Positions 36,962 to 47,800 of a DNA stretch of 64,000 nt are shown here, piece after piece (position 1 is the stretch's first letter; each line of letters opens with the position of its first letter). The stretch spans positions 1,116,001 through 1,180,000 of the forward strand of contig JANATF010000008.1 of the NCBI GenBank assembly GCA_029449245.1. Direction: 5' to 3'. The notes below the pieces were generated by a model. It was not told the origin of the DNA and made no database searches. It saw nothing but the letters and a program-made list of their open reading frames with translations. A program made the translations under genes and the position numbers. Source of the DNA: Mortierella alpina (taxonomy: Eukaryota > Mortierellomycota > Mortierellomycetes > Mortierellales > Mortierellaceae).

Positions 36962-39900
36962 GATGAATTGTGTTGGGCGTTGATTTCTCCAAAGACTATG
37001 AGTATCGTTTTCGGACACAGTTCCGGTGATAGCGCTGGTTCAAAACTTGAAAGACTGTTTTGTACGAGGGTGTAGCGCAGAGAGTCGAGGAAGAAGGAAT
37101 GACTGGGGGCTGCGATAAATAACAGCAAGAAGAAAGAGGAATAGGAGTGGGACCAACAATGACTCGTTAATTGCTGGTGGAGGTGGAGCAAACAAGTTGC
37201 GTGAAATGGTGTTAAAGTACGTAGTGGGCCACCTGTGCTTGAGTGCAGGTTTGAGGAAGAATAAAAAAGAGCAAAGAGGAGTGGAGAAGAGAGAGAGAGT
37301 GAGAGAGAGTGAGAGAGAAGGACAGATGTACGAATGAGGCGATGGCGAGTGCTTTGAGCGCGAGTGGGTGGGAAAGAGTGAGAGCGAGAGTAAGAGTAAA
37401 GAGGCACGCACGAGAGAATTAGGGAGAGAGAAGACAGAACGAGGAGGGAAAGAGTGGCAAGTCCACAAGTGTGCTTCGAAGCGCTATAAAAATAAATCTA
37501 GGGACGCAAAACCATGCAAAAGTCAGGACAGAAAGAGTGATTAGCATGCATTCTTGGGTTATTATGATATGCTCAAGTCCCTCTGTCTTTATGCGCGTTG
37601 AGAGGCTGCATGCCCGTAAATGCTTCAGGCTGGTCCAGTCTCTTTCCTTTTCACTCACGAACGTGGATTTAAATGGGATTTCAGGAGACGAAAGGATAGC
37701 AAGGACGGGACCAGTATGTATGAAAAGGAGACAAGTAAAAGGAGAGCCAGGCAGACGCCAAAGAGGGAGACGGAGAGAGAGGGCGAGAAGCCAAATAAGA
37801 ACTAGCAGGAGGTGGCGCGCCGCTCCACGCGTGTTGGGACCTTGGATGATAAACGGACGCATGGGTAATGTGTTCATCAAAGTACCAAAGGAACGGATAT
37901 AATGGTTGATAAAGGAACCGCGTCTTTGAAGCCAGAAAAAAAAGAGAGCGATCGGCTACTAGAGCTAGTTCTGGTTAAAAAAAAAAGCAAAGTCGTTGTG
38001 TCTCCCAAGGGGAAAAGAGACTGATATGTGGCATGAGGTAGATGTTAAAGCGCAAGGTGAATTGAAGGGGAGAAAGGCGCATATTCTACAAGGGAGGCTG
38101 TGATAGTGTCCAATTCGTGGCGAGGGCGGAAAAGTTTTGCTAATAGAGTACGTACTGTCCCTTTGAAGAAGCAAGCCCCAAAAATGGTAGATCCCTTTGG
38201 ATCAGGTAAGCTAGGAGTGGGCAAAGGCAGCGTGAGCAGCAGTGAACAAGGATGGGCGATATTATTTTTACATGAGAGAGTGACCGAGGAAAGGGTTTAG
38301 GGTCTGGAGAATCGCCAATGATGACAGACGCGGCGGTGATGGGAAGTACGAATGAAGTTCAAGGAAACGACAGATAAAGCCCAAAATATATACGCAAGAA
38401 GGGTCTGAAGAAATGCATCATGGGAGTACAGGATAAAAGGGGGCCGATGAACACATAACGCGAAGGGGTGCGCTCGCGCTTGAAAGCAAGGAACGCAACC
38501 AGTGGAACGAAGTAGGAACCCGGACATGTAATGATGTCCACTACCTCTTGTGGAAGGTCGGAAAAGGGGAAGGTGGATGGAAGGAGGGCTCTTGCAGAGC
38601 AATGCTCTGCAGACCTTTTTTCATGCCTGCTATTTGGGCAACCTAGCAGCCTCTTTCAAGAGGCGCATTGTGCTCATAGCATAATGAGACGCGGGACGCG
38701 CCACTAAACTTGAACGCCCAGACAGCGCTCATGTGGTTGATGCTGAAAAGTACAGGGATGTTGGGATCTTTTCTTGGAATGAGTAGGAAAATAATATTGA
38801 TGCAAAGGCGAGACAATCTGGTCTGGCAGTGTGAATCTTTAGCAGGAGTATGTGTATGGACGAAGCAGTGGAATCGATCGATTGTAGGCAGATGGCGATT
38901 TAGAGTGGAAAGTACAGACCAAAAGAAAGAAAAGAAAAGAGGGGGTAGGCTGATGATGAGGCGAGGGGGGTGGAAATGTGTACAATATGCTAAGAGGCAG
39001 TGGGGGAAGCACTACAGCGACAGGGCAGAGAAGGAGAGAGAATGGGCGAGATGCCCAAGGGGGAGGGAGGATGGACAAAAGCGGAAAGAGGAAGGAGGAC
39101 ATGAGAGAGAAAGAGGGGTGTTTGTGTGTGCATGTGCGGATAAAGTCCGGGGGTCGGCCAGCCCAGCATGCCAATGCATGACAGCTGGAAGCAACTGGCC
39201 AGAAGCACAACACCCAGGGCACAAGCATGACTGAACCTGAAGAACCAAGCGCTTTGTTACGCCGTACCTCAATGCCCAATGCTCAATGCGCAAGACACCC
39301 GATTCACTAAGCAGTACGCGCAATGCTCGATGATGCTGGCAATAATATAACACAGGCAAGGAAAACCAGTGGACGAATAAGATGCCACTCTCTCACGGCC
39401 CTTTATCCCGTTCGACTCTGCATGTTTTCAGGTCAGGATTCCTGGCATGAATCGGCTGTATGGTATCTGCATGCGCATAAAGTCAGGACACAGGCACAAA
39501 GGCTGGGCACGAGCCCAAAGCGCAAGTCGCTGACTGGAGTGCGTATGACGATGGGACCCTTGTGTAATGCTCTGCGACGCAGGCATGGGGCGGCCATGTT
39601 TCAAACAACAGGGCAGTCGCTTTGTTGTCCATGTCACCATGAGCATCACGATGATATCCGCCAATGGTCACAGGAAGTCCATGAATATGGAAAGTGAAGA
39701 CCTACGAACCTTTTTTGACCGACTGTGAATGCTCTCGATGTGATTACACCTCAAGGCTGTTTGTATGAAGATGCAGGATATATGGCGCGTTCCTGGGTCG
39801 AATTTTTTTGACTGAGGTGCTTCGCGGACGGCCCGTGTGGGTTATATAGGTGTAAAGGAAAGCAAGGTAGAAAGGAGATATTACGCGCAAAGCACAGAGC

Positions 39901-41300
39901 ACATATCTTTAGACGTCGAGAGAGAAGGAGATGGGAGGTGGTTTGGACCAAAAATCAAAGGTCATGAGAAAAGTGGGTAAACAAATGGGAGCGGAAACAA
40001 AAGTAAAGACGGGTAATAACGAAGTTAAAGTTGCGAGTGGTTAGCCCGTGTTTGTCGCACAAAAGAATAGGAATGTGCTGCTGCTTTTGTCAGAATGAGT
40101 GGAACAAAGTATGCCAAGCGCGAAGTGTAAAGCAAAGTGGGAGGGAATGAGGGAAAGGAGTCGGATAATGGATTGCTCATCTTGGACAAAAAAACCCGAA
40201 GTCTGGGAGCATAGAACGAGGAGAGACAGAGGTGGATGCGAGTGATCGCAAGCGATCAGCATTGGAGATTGCGGAGAGGCTTCAGAGCAAAAAAAAAGAG
40301 GAATGACAGGATAGAAGGCGACAAGGTTCGTAGCAGCGACGTCGCGAGGCATGGGTCTCTAGTGAAAGTCAACCGCTGCCCGTGAACAAGAGTCGGCATA
40401 GACATAAATGGACGCGATTTTTGAACACGGGGACCTATCCCCATATACTCTTGCACATCCTATGCTTTTTCGCTCTCGTACTGTGGCATCAAAACATCAT
40501 TGTGCTTGCAGCGATGGAAAGAGATGCTGCCAGTTGGCCCTCTGATGATACGTTTGGGGACAAAGACCCATCATCTCTGGACCACTCGCGTTTTTTTACT
40601 CGCGTTCGTCATTTGCATCTGGAATACGAACGCACTCGGCGACCATGTGGTGCGAGGAAGACTCCTCTCAAGAGTATGGGGAGAATGGAATCATTCAAAA
40701 TGAAAGCGCTCATCATCTGCCTAGTACCCCTTTCCGCACGACCAAGAGCAGAATCGTGAGAGAAATTCCCGTTCTCTCCTGCTCTATAGGCTCACATCTT
40801 TCTAAAGATCTCGAAAAAAGGCTTCTGTTGGTCCATAGATCACTTGGCGGGATCCTTGTTGCCTCTTTTTGCAGCCTGATAGTAACCAGATATAAGTACA
40901 CGTGTAGCAGCACTACTACTATTCATTGACGATCGCAACAGAGAGGAGATGCAAGGGTGCAGGAGAAACACAACTGAGCGATGACACCTTGGTTGACGTC
41001 GCCGATTGTTACGCTAGGATAAAGAATATCGCAGCCATTGAGCAGGTGCGAAAGAGGCCCAGCTAGCTCAGTAGACCATATTCTAGAGCGGCCTGATAAA
41101 ATGTGGACAAAAGGATGGCTTCAAGAAAAATTGGTAGAGGTGCGCACGCTCAGTCGATATGTGAATGCCCCCATCTGACCCCCTGTCCTTCTCCCTCATT
41201 CTTAGTATATTGAGAGTACAGGAGTATGAGTCCTCACTATGGCGCTTGGGCCAAGTAGCAGGATACTTCATCTCTCCGAGACGCGCATTCATCTGTGCTT
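36962..41300. other. 4.3-kb gene-free region upstream of the cyclin
   Basis: No gene can be supported on either strand. From about 37000 to 40350 the plus strand is persistently purine-rich (GAGAGAG, GGAAAG tracts), so the minus strand is pyrimidine-rich, as in fungal promoters and 5' leaders. It is read toward the cyclin start at 36961. Many short frames exist on both strands but are low complexity. It may be a long promoter or leader of the cyclin, or hide a non-coding transcript. Confidence 0.4.
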
Positions 41301-41803
41301 CTCGCGTCCCATAGCTACACGCGTTGCGCATTACATTTGTATATATCAAAACAGTAATACAGAGAGTACAATTGCCCAGCTCGTGTTTTTATGAGAGGAA
41401 ATCCCCGTTACATCCCTCCCTCTCCTGCGGTCTGAGGGAGGAAAAGGGACCGCCTCTAAGGAGGGACGGGTACAGAAAATTCAGGAGAGAGTTCGAAGTA
41501 AAGATAGCCAAGCTGATCCGTTCAACTGTGGAGGAGCTACTGCGTTGCTCTAAGAGCGGGTTTACGTGGTTGTTGGCTTTACCTGGCCTTGGTACTCTTC
41601 TTTCCCGTGCATTGTATTTTTCTGTTCCATCACCTATACGCCTCCACACACTGCGACTGCCCAACATGCCACAGCGAACACCTGTAGAGAGTCTTACTCT
41701 CCCACATACACCCTGCTCGAAAGGACACCAAGGCAATGGCCATAGGCTTCGTAGTCGCTGGCTATCCCCCATGATCGTTCCACACTCTCGCCGACGCCAA
41801 TGC

Positions 41804-42271
41804 ATGGCCATCATCAGCTTGCTCTCATTTATACTTCTTCTCTCATTTCCTCAGTCAGTCTCTGCTCAGTCGCCTGCAGTACCAGGTCTTGATGGTACCT
41901 CAAAACCCGGGGTCCCTCCTACAACGACCCAAGACTCTCGTCCTTCTGGCGTAACACCAACCGCCACTATGGTGAACAATGCAGCCACCCCTCTTTTGTA
42001 CCCACCTCCACCACCCATGCCTGCGACTACCACTCTGCCAAAAGCCCCACAGTCGATCCTCGTGGTCGAGTCAACAACGTACGGCAAGGTCTTGCCCGCC
42101 GAAGGACCCGCCGACGACCATATCGGAGGTCATTTCTGGGACCAGATGGGTCAGATTTCGAGTGACGGTTCAAGATTGTCGGCTGCGCTGTTATCTCTGC
42201 CAAAGTCCTCCTTCGTCGTGCACTCCTGTTTTTGCGGTCTCGTTGCACTCGTTGTATTGCTGAATATTTGA
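41804..42271 (+). CDS. Small secreted, possibly GPI-anchored protein (155 aa)
   Basis: Single-exon frame. The ATG at 41804 starts a textbook signal peptide (MAIISLLSFILLLSFPQSVSAQ, likely cut after SVSA). The mature part is Pro/Thr/Ser-rich with a PPPPP run (~residues 67-71), so probably O-glycosylated. It ends in SAALLSLPKSSFVVH then a hydrophobic tail (CGLVALVVLLNI), the layout of a GPI-attachment signal. In-frame ATGs at 41666 and the open frame further upstream would bury the signal peptide, so I prefer 41804. No family recognised; likely a wall or surface protein. TATA-like TATATATC lies near 41340. Its stop faces the eIF3k stop, 146 bp apart. Confidence 0.6.
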   Translation: MAIISLLSFILLLSFPQSVSAQSPAVPGLDGTSKPGVPPTTTQDSRPSGVTPTATMVNNAATPLLYPPPPPMPATTTLPKAPQSILVVESTTYGKVLPAEGPADDHIGGHFWDQMGQISSDGSRLSAALLSLPKSSFVVHSCFCGLVALVVLLNI

Positions 42272-42417
42272 GTCCGATGTTTCCAATATATTCTTTGAGT
42301 AAAGTCGTTCCTCCCGTCTCATCTATATTTTATTGCAAGTAGAAACAACTGTTGTGGTGTGTCAAAGCTGTCCTTTCGGTCAGGTCGCTATCCGTCCATT
42401 GTTACATAGACACTCTC

Positions 42418-43667
42418 CTACTCGTTGGAGTGTCCGATGATCTTGGTCAACTCTAAAGGACGCAGTGTCAAGGTAATCGGTTAATTGCCGGTTCTTGGGG
42501 TTCGACAGCCAACTATTCATTCAGCAAGAGCAATAGCAAAAAGAGAGAGAGAGGGAGAGAGAGAGATTTCAACTTACGCTCAAATTTGATGTTTTCTGTG
42601 AGGACAGTCGTCTTGGCCTCGTTATCCTTGTTGACGGGGATGGTAACGACGCCGCTGACCTCTGTCCATCCCTCTGCCTTGACAAATTCAGAAAGCGCCT
42701 GGCCCTTCAAGTTCAAGTTTGCCCCCAGGTTTTGAGACTCAATAACCTGGAATGTCATGGCCACAAGACTAGCAATGTCTATAAAGGTTGTTGTTAATAG
42801 GATAGTAGGAGAAGCAATGGAGCCAAAATTTGCCGCACTTTCGTATCAAAGCAACAGGACATACTGGCGCGTATCGCCTCCTCGAATCCAAGGACCTCAG
42901 CAGTCAACTCCTTGTAAATATCGTCGCCTTCATAAATCTTCCAGAAATCAGGGAACCGTGCTTGCTCAATCATATCCTGGAGCGCCACCAGACGGACGAC
43001 AGACTCCTCAGCGACCATTTGCTCGTTCAAGAGATACAGGCACAGGTTGAAGTCGGGCTCTGGCAAGGTCGTCAAAGCCTTCACAAGAATGTTGTTCACG
43101 ACTTGATCGTTTGTCAAATGAGGGTTGAACTGGTACCTAATCGGAAACCATCATATCCAGCGCAAAGTCGCGAAGAGAGAGCTATAAGTGACCTGGACGC
43201 TACCAAAATATATAGAAAGATCCAAAGCTGATGCCGGAGTATTGCCATGTCGCTCGGCTGGTAAGTAAAGTGCGATACTGGCAGTGGTATTGGGCGAAGG
43301 TGAGTATGATATATACTGCGATACTGTCCTGTGCCTGACTGTCATTTTCGTAAGGATCCATCCAGGTAACGGCCATGCCTTGACGCGAATCCCTGTATGT
43401 AACAATCTTTCGCGTGTGAGATTCCATGATTCGATATCTGCTGTCGCCAACTGTAGTCCATTGAGCTTTATGCCGTGCTTAGAGGGTGTAGCCTTACAAC
43501 TTCAGGATGGCAAGGTTGGCCATTGTATCGCATTCCCGGCTGGAGCACTGTGTTGCTAGGTACTCTTCGAGGATCGAGACGTTGTCCGGGTTGTATCGGT
43601 CCACGCCATCGATGAGGGACTGAATGACCTCGGGGCGATTCGAAGGGGCGCTGGAGACGCGGGCCAT
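42418..43667 (-). CDS. Eukaryotic translation initiation factor 3 subunit K (225 aa)
   Basis: Four minus-strand exons: 43667-43498, 43136-42865, 42778-42578, 42452-42418, in frame. The order and motifs match eIF3k: IDGVDRYNPDNVSILEEYL, ANLAILKLYQFNPHLTNDQVV, KALTTLPEPDFNLCLYLLNEQ, FPDFWKIYE, GFEEAIR, then a winged-helix part with GWTEVSGVVTIPVNKDNEAK and the short final exon completing IKFEQLTKIIGHSNE. The fold is a HEAT-like half plus a PCI/winged helix; the subunit pairs with eIF3l at the edge of eIF3 and is non-essential where tested. Length is close to the human 218. The last intron holds a (GA)n microsatellite at about 42541-42567 near its donor. It was lost in budding yeast but kept in filamentous and early fungi. 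Confidence 0.9.
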
Positions 43668-43797
43668 GTTGCAGAGAAGGGTCGACGTGATGGATGGAGC
43701 CGCGGGAAAGAGATCAGTTAAGTGGCTGGGCAGCGAAAGGAAAGAAGTGAACTCTTCTCACCAAGTCACATTTTATTTCGAAAGCACAGTCAGCAAC

Positions 43798-44708
43798 TCA
43801 AAGCGTGGAGCAAGTGCGCGAGCTAAAGAAGCCAAAGTTCACGGGCGAGCTTGAGTCGGTTCGAGAGAGGTCTGTTGGCGGGCCGAGGGGTTCTCTCCTG
43901 AAGCTGAAGACACTTCCGCCATCGATAGAGGGGGCAGGCATGCTTAGGCGTACAGACTCGAATAGGCTCTACGTTCGCCTCAGACGCGTGCAATCGGGGG
44001 CCCATTGCCATAAACTTACCTCAGTGAGCCCGTCGCGGATCCGGTAGAACGGCGCGCTTGGACACTGCGAGAAAGTAGGTTCGGCCTCGAATGCGACTCC
44101 CCAGCGAAAGAGTCTTCCGGATTCCAGGTCACCTCTAGCGCGCTGGATTCATCACAAGCCTTAGGAGCTTGAGCCTGTGGAAGCGACCTCGTCGTAGCAA
44201 CTTGCTGGAGAGTGGCGCACATCCCACCCATAGTCGATGGAGAGACACCATGGCTCCTGAAGTGAATCAGAAACTCGCGACTGTAGCGGTATATCACTTT
44301 TTCGTTATCACGGTCGTCATCGGCATAACGATCAGTGTCGTGTCCGCACAAGGCGGTCAGAGGCTCGGCACTATTTCGCTTAATCTCGTCCTGTTCGCAG
44401 CGCTTGAGGGAGACGTTTGCTTCTGGAGGTAGCTTCCGAGCTAGTGTCTGGGCAGGTGTCTGAGCTGATGTATGTGCGTCGTGAAAGAGTCCCGCAGACA
44501 TGTCCTCAACACTCGCTTGAGAGGTGGCAGACGTGTCATCAAGATAAATAGTGGTGCCTCGCTCGTCAGGTGGGTGCGAGGCCGATGAGGAGTCCGAAGG
44601 TCCAGATGAGGTGTCGCGCGGTTTTGTCCTCCTGGTCTCGTAAAAAGACTCCACGCTGCTAAGGAAGCCTCTGAAGTCACAGGCAGTGGCGAGAGCTTGG
44701 TCGGACAT
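43798..44708 (-). CDS. Candidate eIF4E-binding protein, disordered (264 aa)
   Basis: Two minus-strand exons, 44708-44020 and 43903-43798, in frame. It starts MSDQALATACDFRGFLSSVE and is mostly Ser/Thr/Pro/Arg-rich and presumably disordered. Residues ~139-155 read IYRYSREFLIHFRSHGV. YSREFLI (Tyr142 to Ile148, bases 44265-44285) is an exact YxxxxL-phi eIF4E-binding motif and is strikingly like RYDREFLLGF of eIF4G. No MIF4G domain exists, so a translational repressor or adaptor (4E-BP, Caf20, 4E-T-like) is more likely than eIF4G. No overall homologue is recognised; the function is inferred from the motif. The donor is GTAAGT just after LSLR; without splicing, the frame stops inside it. Starts 139 bp past the CPSF-A-like gene's stop. 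Confidence 0.6.
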
Positions 44709-44846
44709 GGTGCGGGAGATCGAGGAGCAGGCGCAAGGCAGAGGAGCAAAGCAGTGATGGACAAGCGGGAAAGAGCAGAAAGGCAAGAGAAAATGAAGGA
44801 CGGAGCGAGGCAAGGCAAGAGGCAGAGGAGCTGATCGACGCTTTAT

Positions 44847-47800
44847 TTACTGGTGCCAATCCAGGGATTGCAGGTAGGAAATGATGTGGCCAATGAAAGC
44901 AGCTGCTCTGCACCATGCATGGTCCTGCGCTACGTGTGAGTGCACAGCGCACTCAGAGTACACCCTCCATGCTACCCACGCACCTGTGATGGGCGAGCCC
45001 ATCCACGACCGATCCTCATCGCTCATTCCGCTTTGCTGGGCCCACTCCTCCACCATCCGGTCCAGACCCAAACTCCTTCGTAGAAGCTGCACCTGCACCT
45101 CATGCTCCAGCTGCAAAAATTGGCCCAGCAGGTCGCCATCGATGGTGTGCAGCGCAGGGGCTAATAGGCTGCGATAGTGGCCATGGATATTTCCCGCGAC
45201 AGGGCGGCATTCGTATGAGTCCTGAAGCGTGCTCTGCAGCGAACTTAGAATTTGATAGACCTCGGGCTTTAACCGCCAAAATCCCAAGATACTCCCTGTG
45301 AGGGTACAGGCTACAAGTGCTTGAGAAGATATCCTTCCAGAAGCTTGTGATTGGGTAGGCTGCGAAGGTGCAGGGGTATGTGTCGACGACAATGCATGGT
45401 CGTACGCTGTCCAAGGTAGAAGGATCCAGGACGTTAGCGTGCCCGACGAAGGGGGTGTAGGCTTGCTCGCATGGTAATTCGAAGAGCCACCCTGCCCCTG
45501 CAGCTGTGAAGATGTCCAAGTCCTTGCCGTTCTTATCCCGTGGTTTTGATCCAGTTGCTGTTGAGACAGCGATATGCCAGTGAGGGATCGCTCGTCAGCA
45601 GGCCAGACCTTGGCCAGCCGGATCCTGTTCACGACCTCACCCATATGGAATGAAAAACGGTCGACGAGCGAATGCTGACAGTTGGGGTCGTCTCTCGCGT
45701 ATCCCAGACCAAAAATACCGCCAGACATATCCACACTGACTGCGAACTCGGGTGATAAAGCAATGCAATCGGAGACGATCCGGGCGGCCCGCGCACTAAT
45801 CAAGAGTGTGATGGAATGAAAGCTCTAATTAGTAACATAGTGTCTATCGCAGGTCTTTGTACCGTCAAATATCATGACTACAACGTCACTTACCTTTTCA
45901 AGAACTTCAGCTTGTCAATACTACGTTCGCCGTCTGCACCTGCTTGATATTCGTAAAAGCAAAGCGACTCCCGTCGCGATCCTGTACAAATCATGGACCC
46001 CTGGCTTGATATCTGGACAATTGGCCATCGCTCGCGATGCGACGCCTTCTCTACCAGTCTGTCAAAGAAGATAAGAGAGGTGAGTGTTGCTGGACTCAAC
46101 ACTGCTAATGCACAATGTCCACAGAACCGGCTAACTCTCTTACGTTTTCCTTTCCAGATCAAGCGCCAGTAACTTCAAAACTGGACCATTGGATATGAGC
46201 AGCCTCCTGTTTAAGCACGACAGGCGTTGTTGAGTCGACAGGTCGCTTCGTGCGCTTAGCAACATGTAGCACACAGTGAATACGAAACGTGTCCTGAAAA
46301 CTTACATATTCATATAAGGTGATATGGCAAATACCGGTGCGGGCATAGACATGGCCCACCGCAGATCCATCTCAAACTTTCGAGCCTTGCGGTCGGCTTT
46401 CTATAATCAAAAAAACACCGTTCATTTACCTCGGAGTGAGTTGTGGATGAAGAAATCGTTCAACTCATCCTTTCGGACAGTGACGAGTATTACCTTAGAC
46501 TGCTTTACAGACAGAACCACCAAGCGACCTGTCTTGGGAGTTGCCGCTGATACCTCTGATCCTGTGGGAGAGAAGAGTCCTGTTCCCACGCAGATGTATA
46601 CTGCATCAGATTTGTTAGGCCTCGGGATCCTCCATTCTAACGAGTATAGACAAATACGTTAACGCGGAGAAAATAAATCTGGAACAATACTGTTGCCACG
46701 TTGTTCAGGGCTCACCAACTAGGCAGTACACAGCCTCGCCTTGCTTCAAAGAAAACTCGGCGACGATATGTTGAGTTTCTAATCCTGGTTCACTCGAGGC
46801 CCTATGCACGGAGGAGCGCATTTCGCATTAATTAGCAGTGAAACGCCAGGCTTTCCGAGTGGCTCTTAGCCCGCAGATTATACCTTTGAGGGTCAATGAG
46901 TAGTAGAGTGGATGGGGCAAAAGGAAATCCGTCTCCCACACAAGCTATTAACAAGAGCCTTTTAGATGTAACATCGAGAATTCTCCTGGGAGTCTAGAAG
47001 GTTCAAAAGCGTACACAATTTCTCAGATTCAATCCTATCAACAGCCTTCTTGATGGGAAGAAGAGGAGTCGTGACTTACATGGCTCAACGCCATCGCTTG
47101 ATAATTGTACTTGCGCATCTCACCAAGGGTCACCAGCTGCATGTCATGATGATCCACTATAAAGATATAGCTGGGTCTTGAGACCTGATACTCCTCTCCT
47201 GACTCAAACGAGCATGCTTGCGATACCTAAATCGCAAAACTGCAACGATGAGCATCCTCGACATCATCGAAGTAATCTTTCTGAATAGAAGAAAAGAGAT
47301 GTTAGTACGCTTACCTCGCTATCGAAAAGGATGGGCTGTATCTGAAGTCCATGGTTAAACGCTGCCTGCCACAGACTGTCAGACAAAATTAAAGTCTGTG
47401 ATAACACGGTGCCATGCGAGAAGATGAATTTGACGGGAAGCACGCCGATTTTGTACAGTCGTGGAGAACACATCCCGCGCTCGAGTGTGCTTAAACTCCG
47501 GTTTTGCGCAGAGTGATTCCAGTCGTATGCTATCACACTTCCATCTCGAAGTCCCACGAGCATCTTGTACTGTTCCTCCTGGCCCTTCAAGATGCAAATC
47601 GCATGTGGTATTGCCACACTCTCCTGTCCAGCCTGGGCTATTGAGGCAGGATGGATAGTGTGTTAGTCTAACAGTAACGAATCTCTGACTAGCAGCGTAC
47701 TATGATGTGGCTTCACCGTACCTAGCGATTCGTTATATAGATCCCACAGACCATCTTGCGTGAGTTGATAAACGATCACCGCGGGTTCAAGTGTCCCGAC

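Noticed and set aside
37040-39360. Several overlapping minus-strand frames of 100-150 codons
   Set aside because: Rich in Leu/Ser/Pro/Phe from pyrimidine-biased DNA, no conserved motifs, no plausible splice-linked model.
41095-41110. ATGTGGACAAAAGG resembling the left end of the TIR element
   Set aside because: Only about 12 bases match, no inverted partner found nearby.
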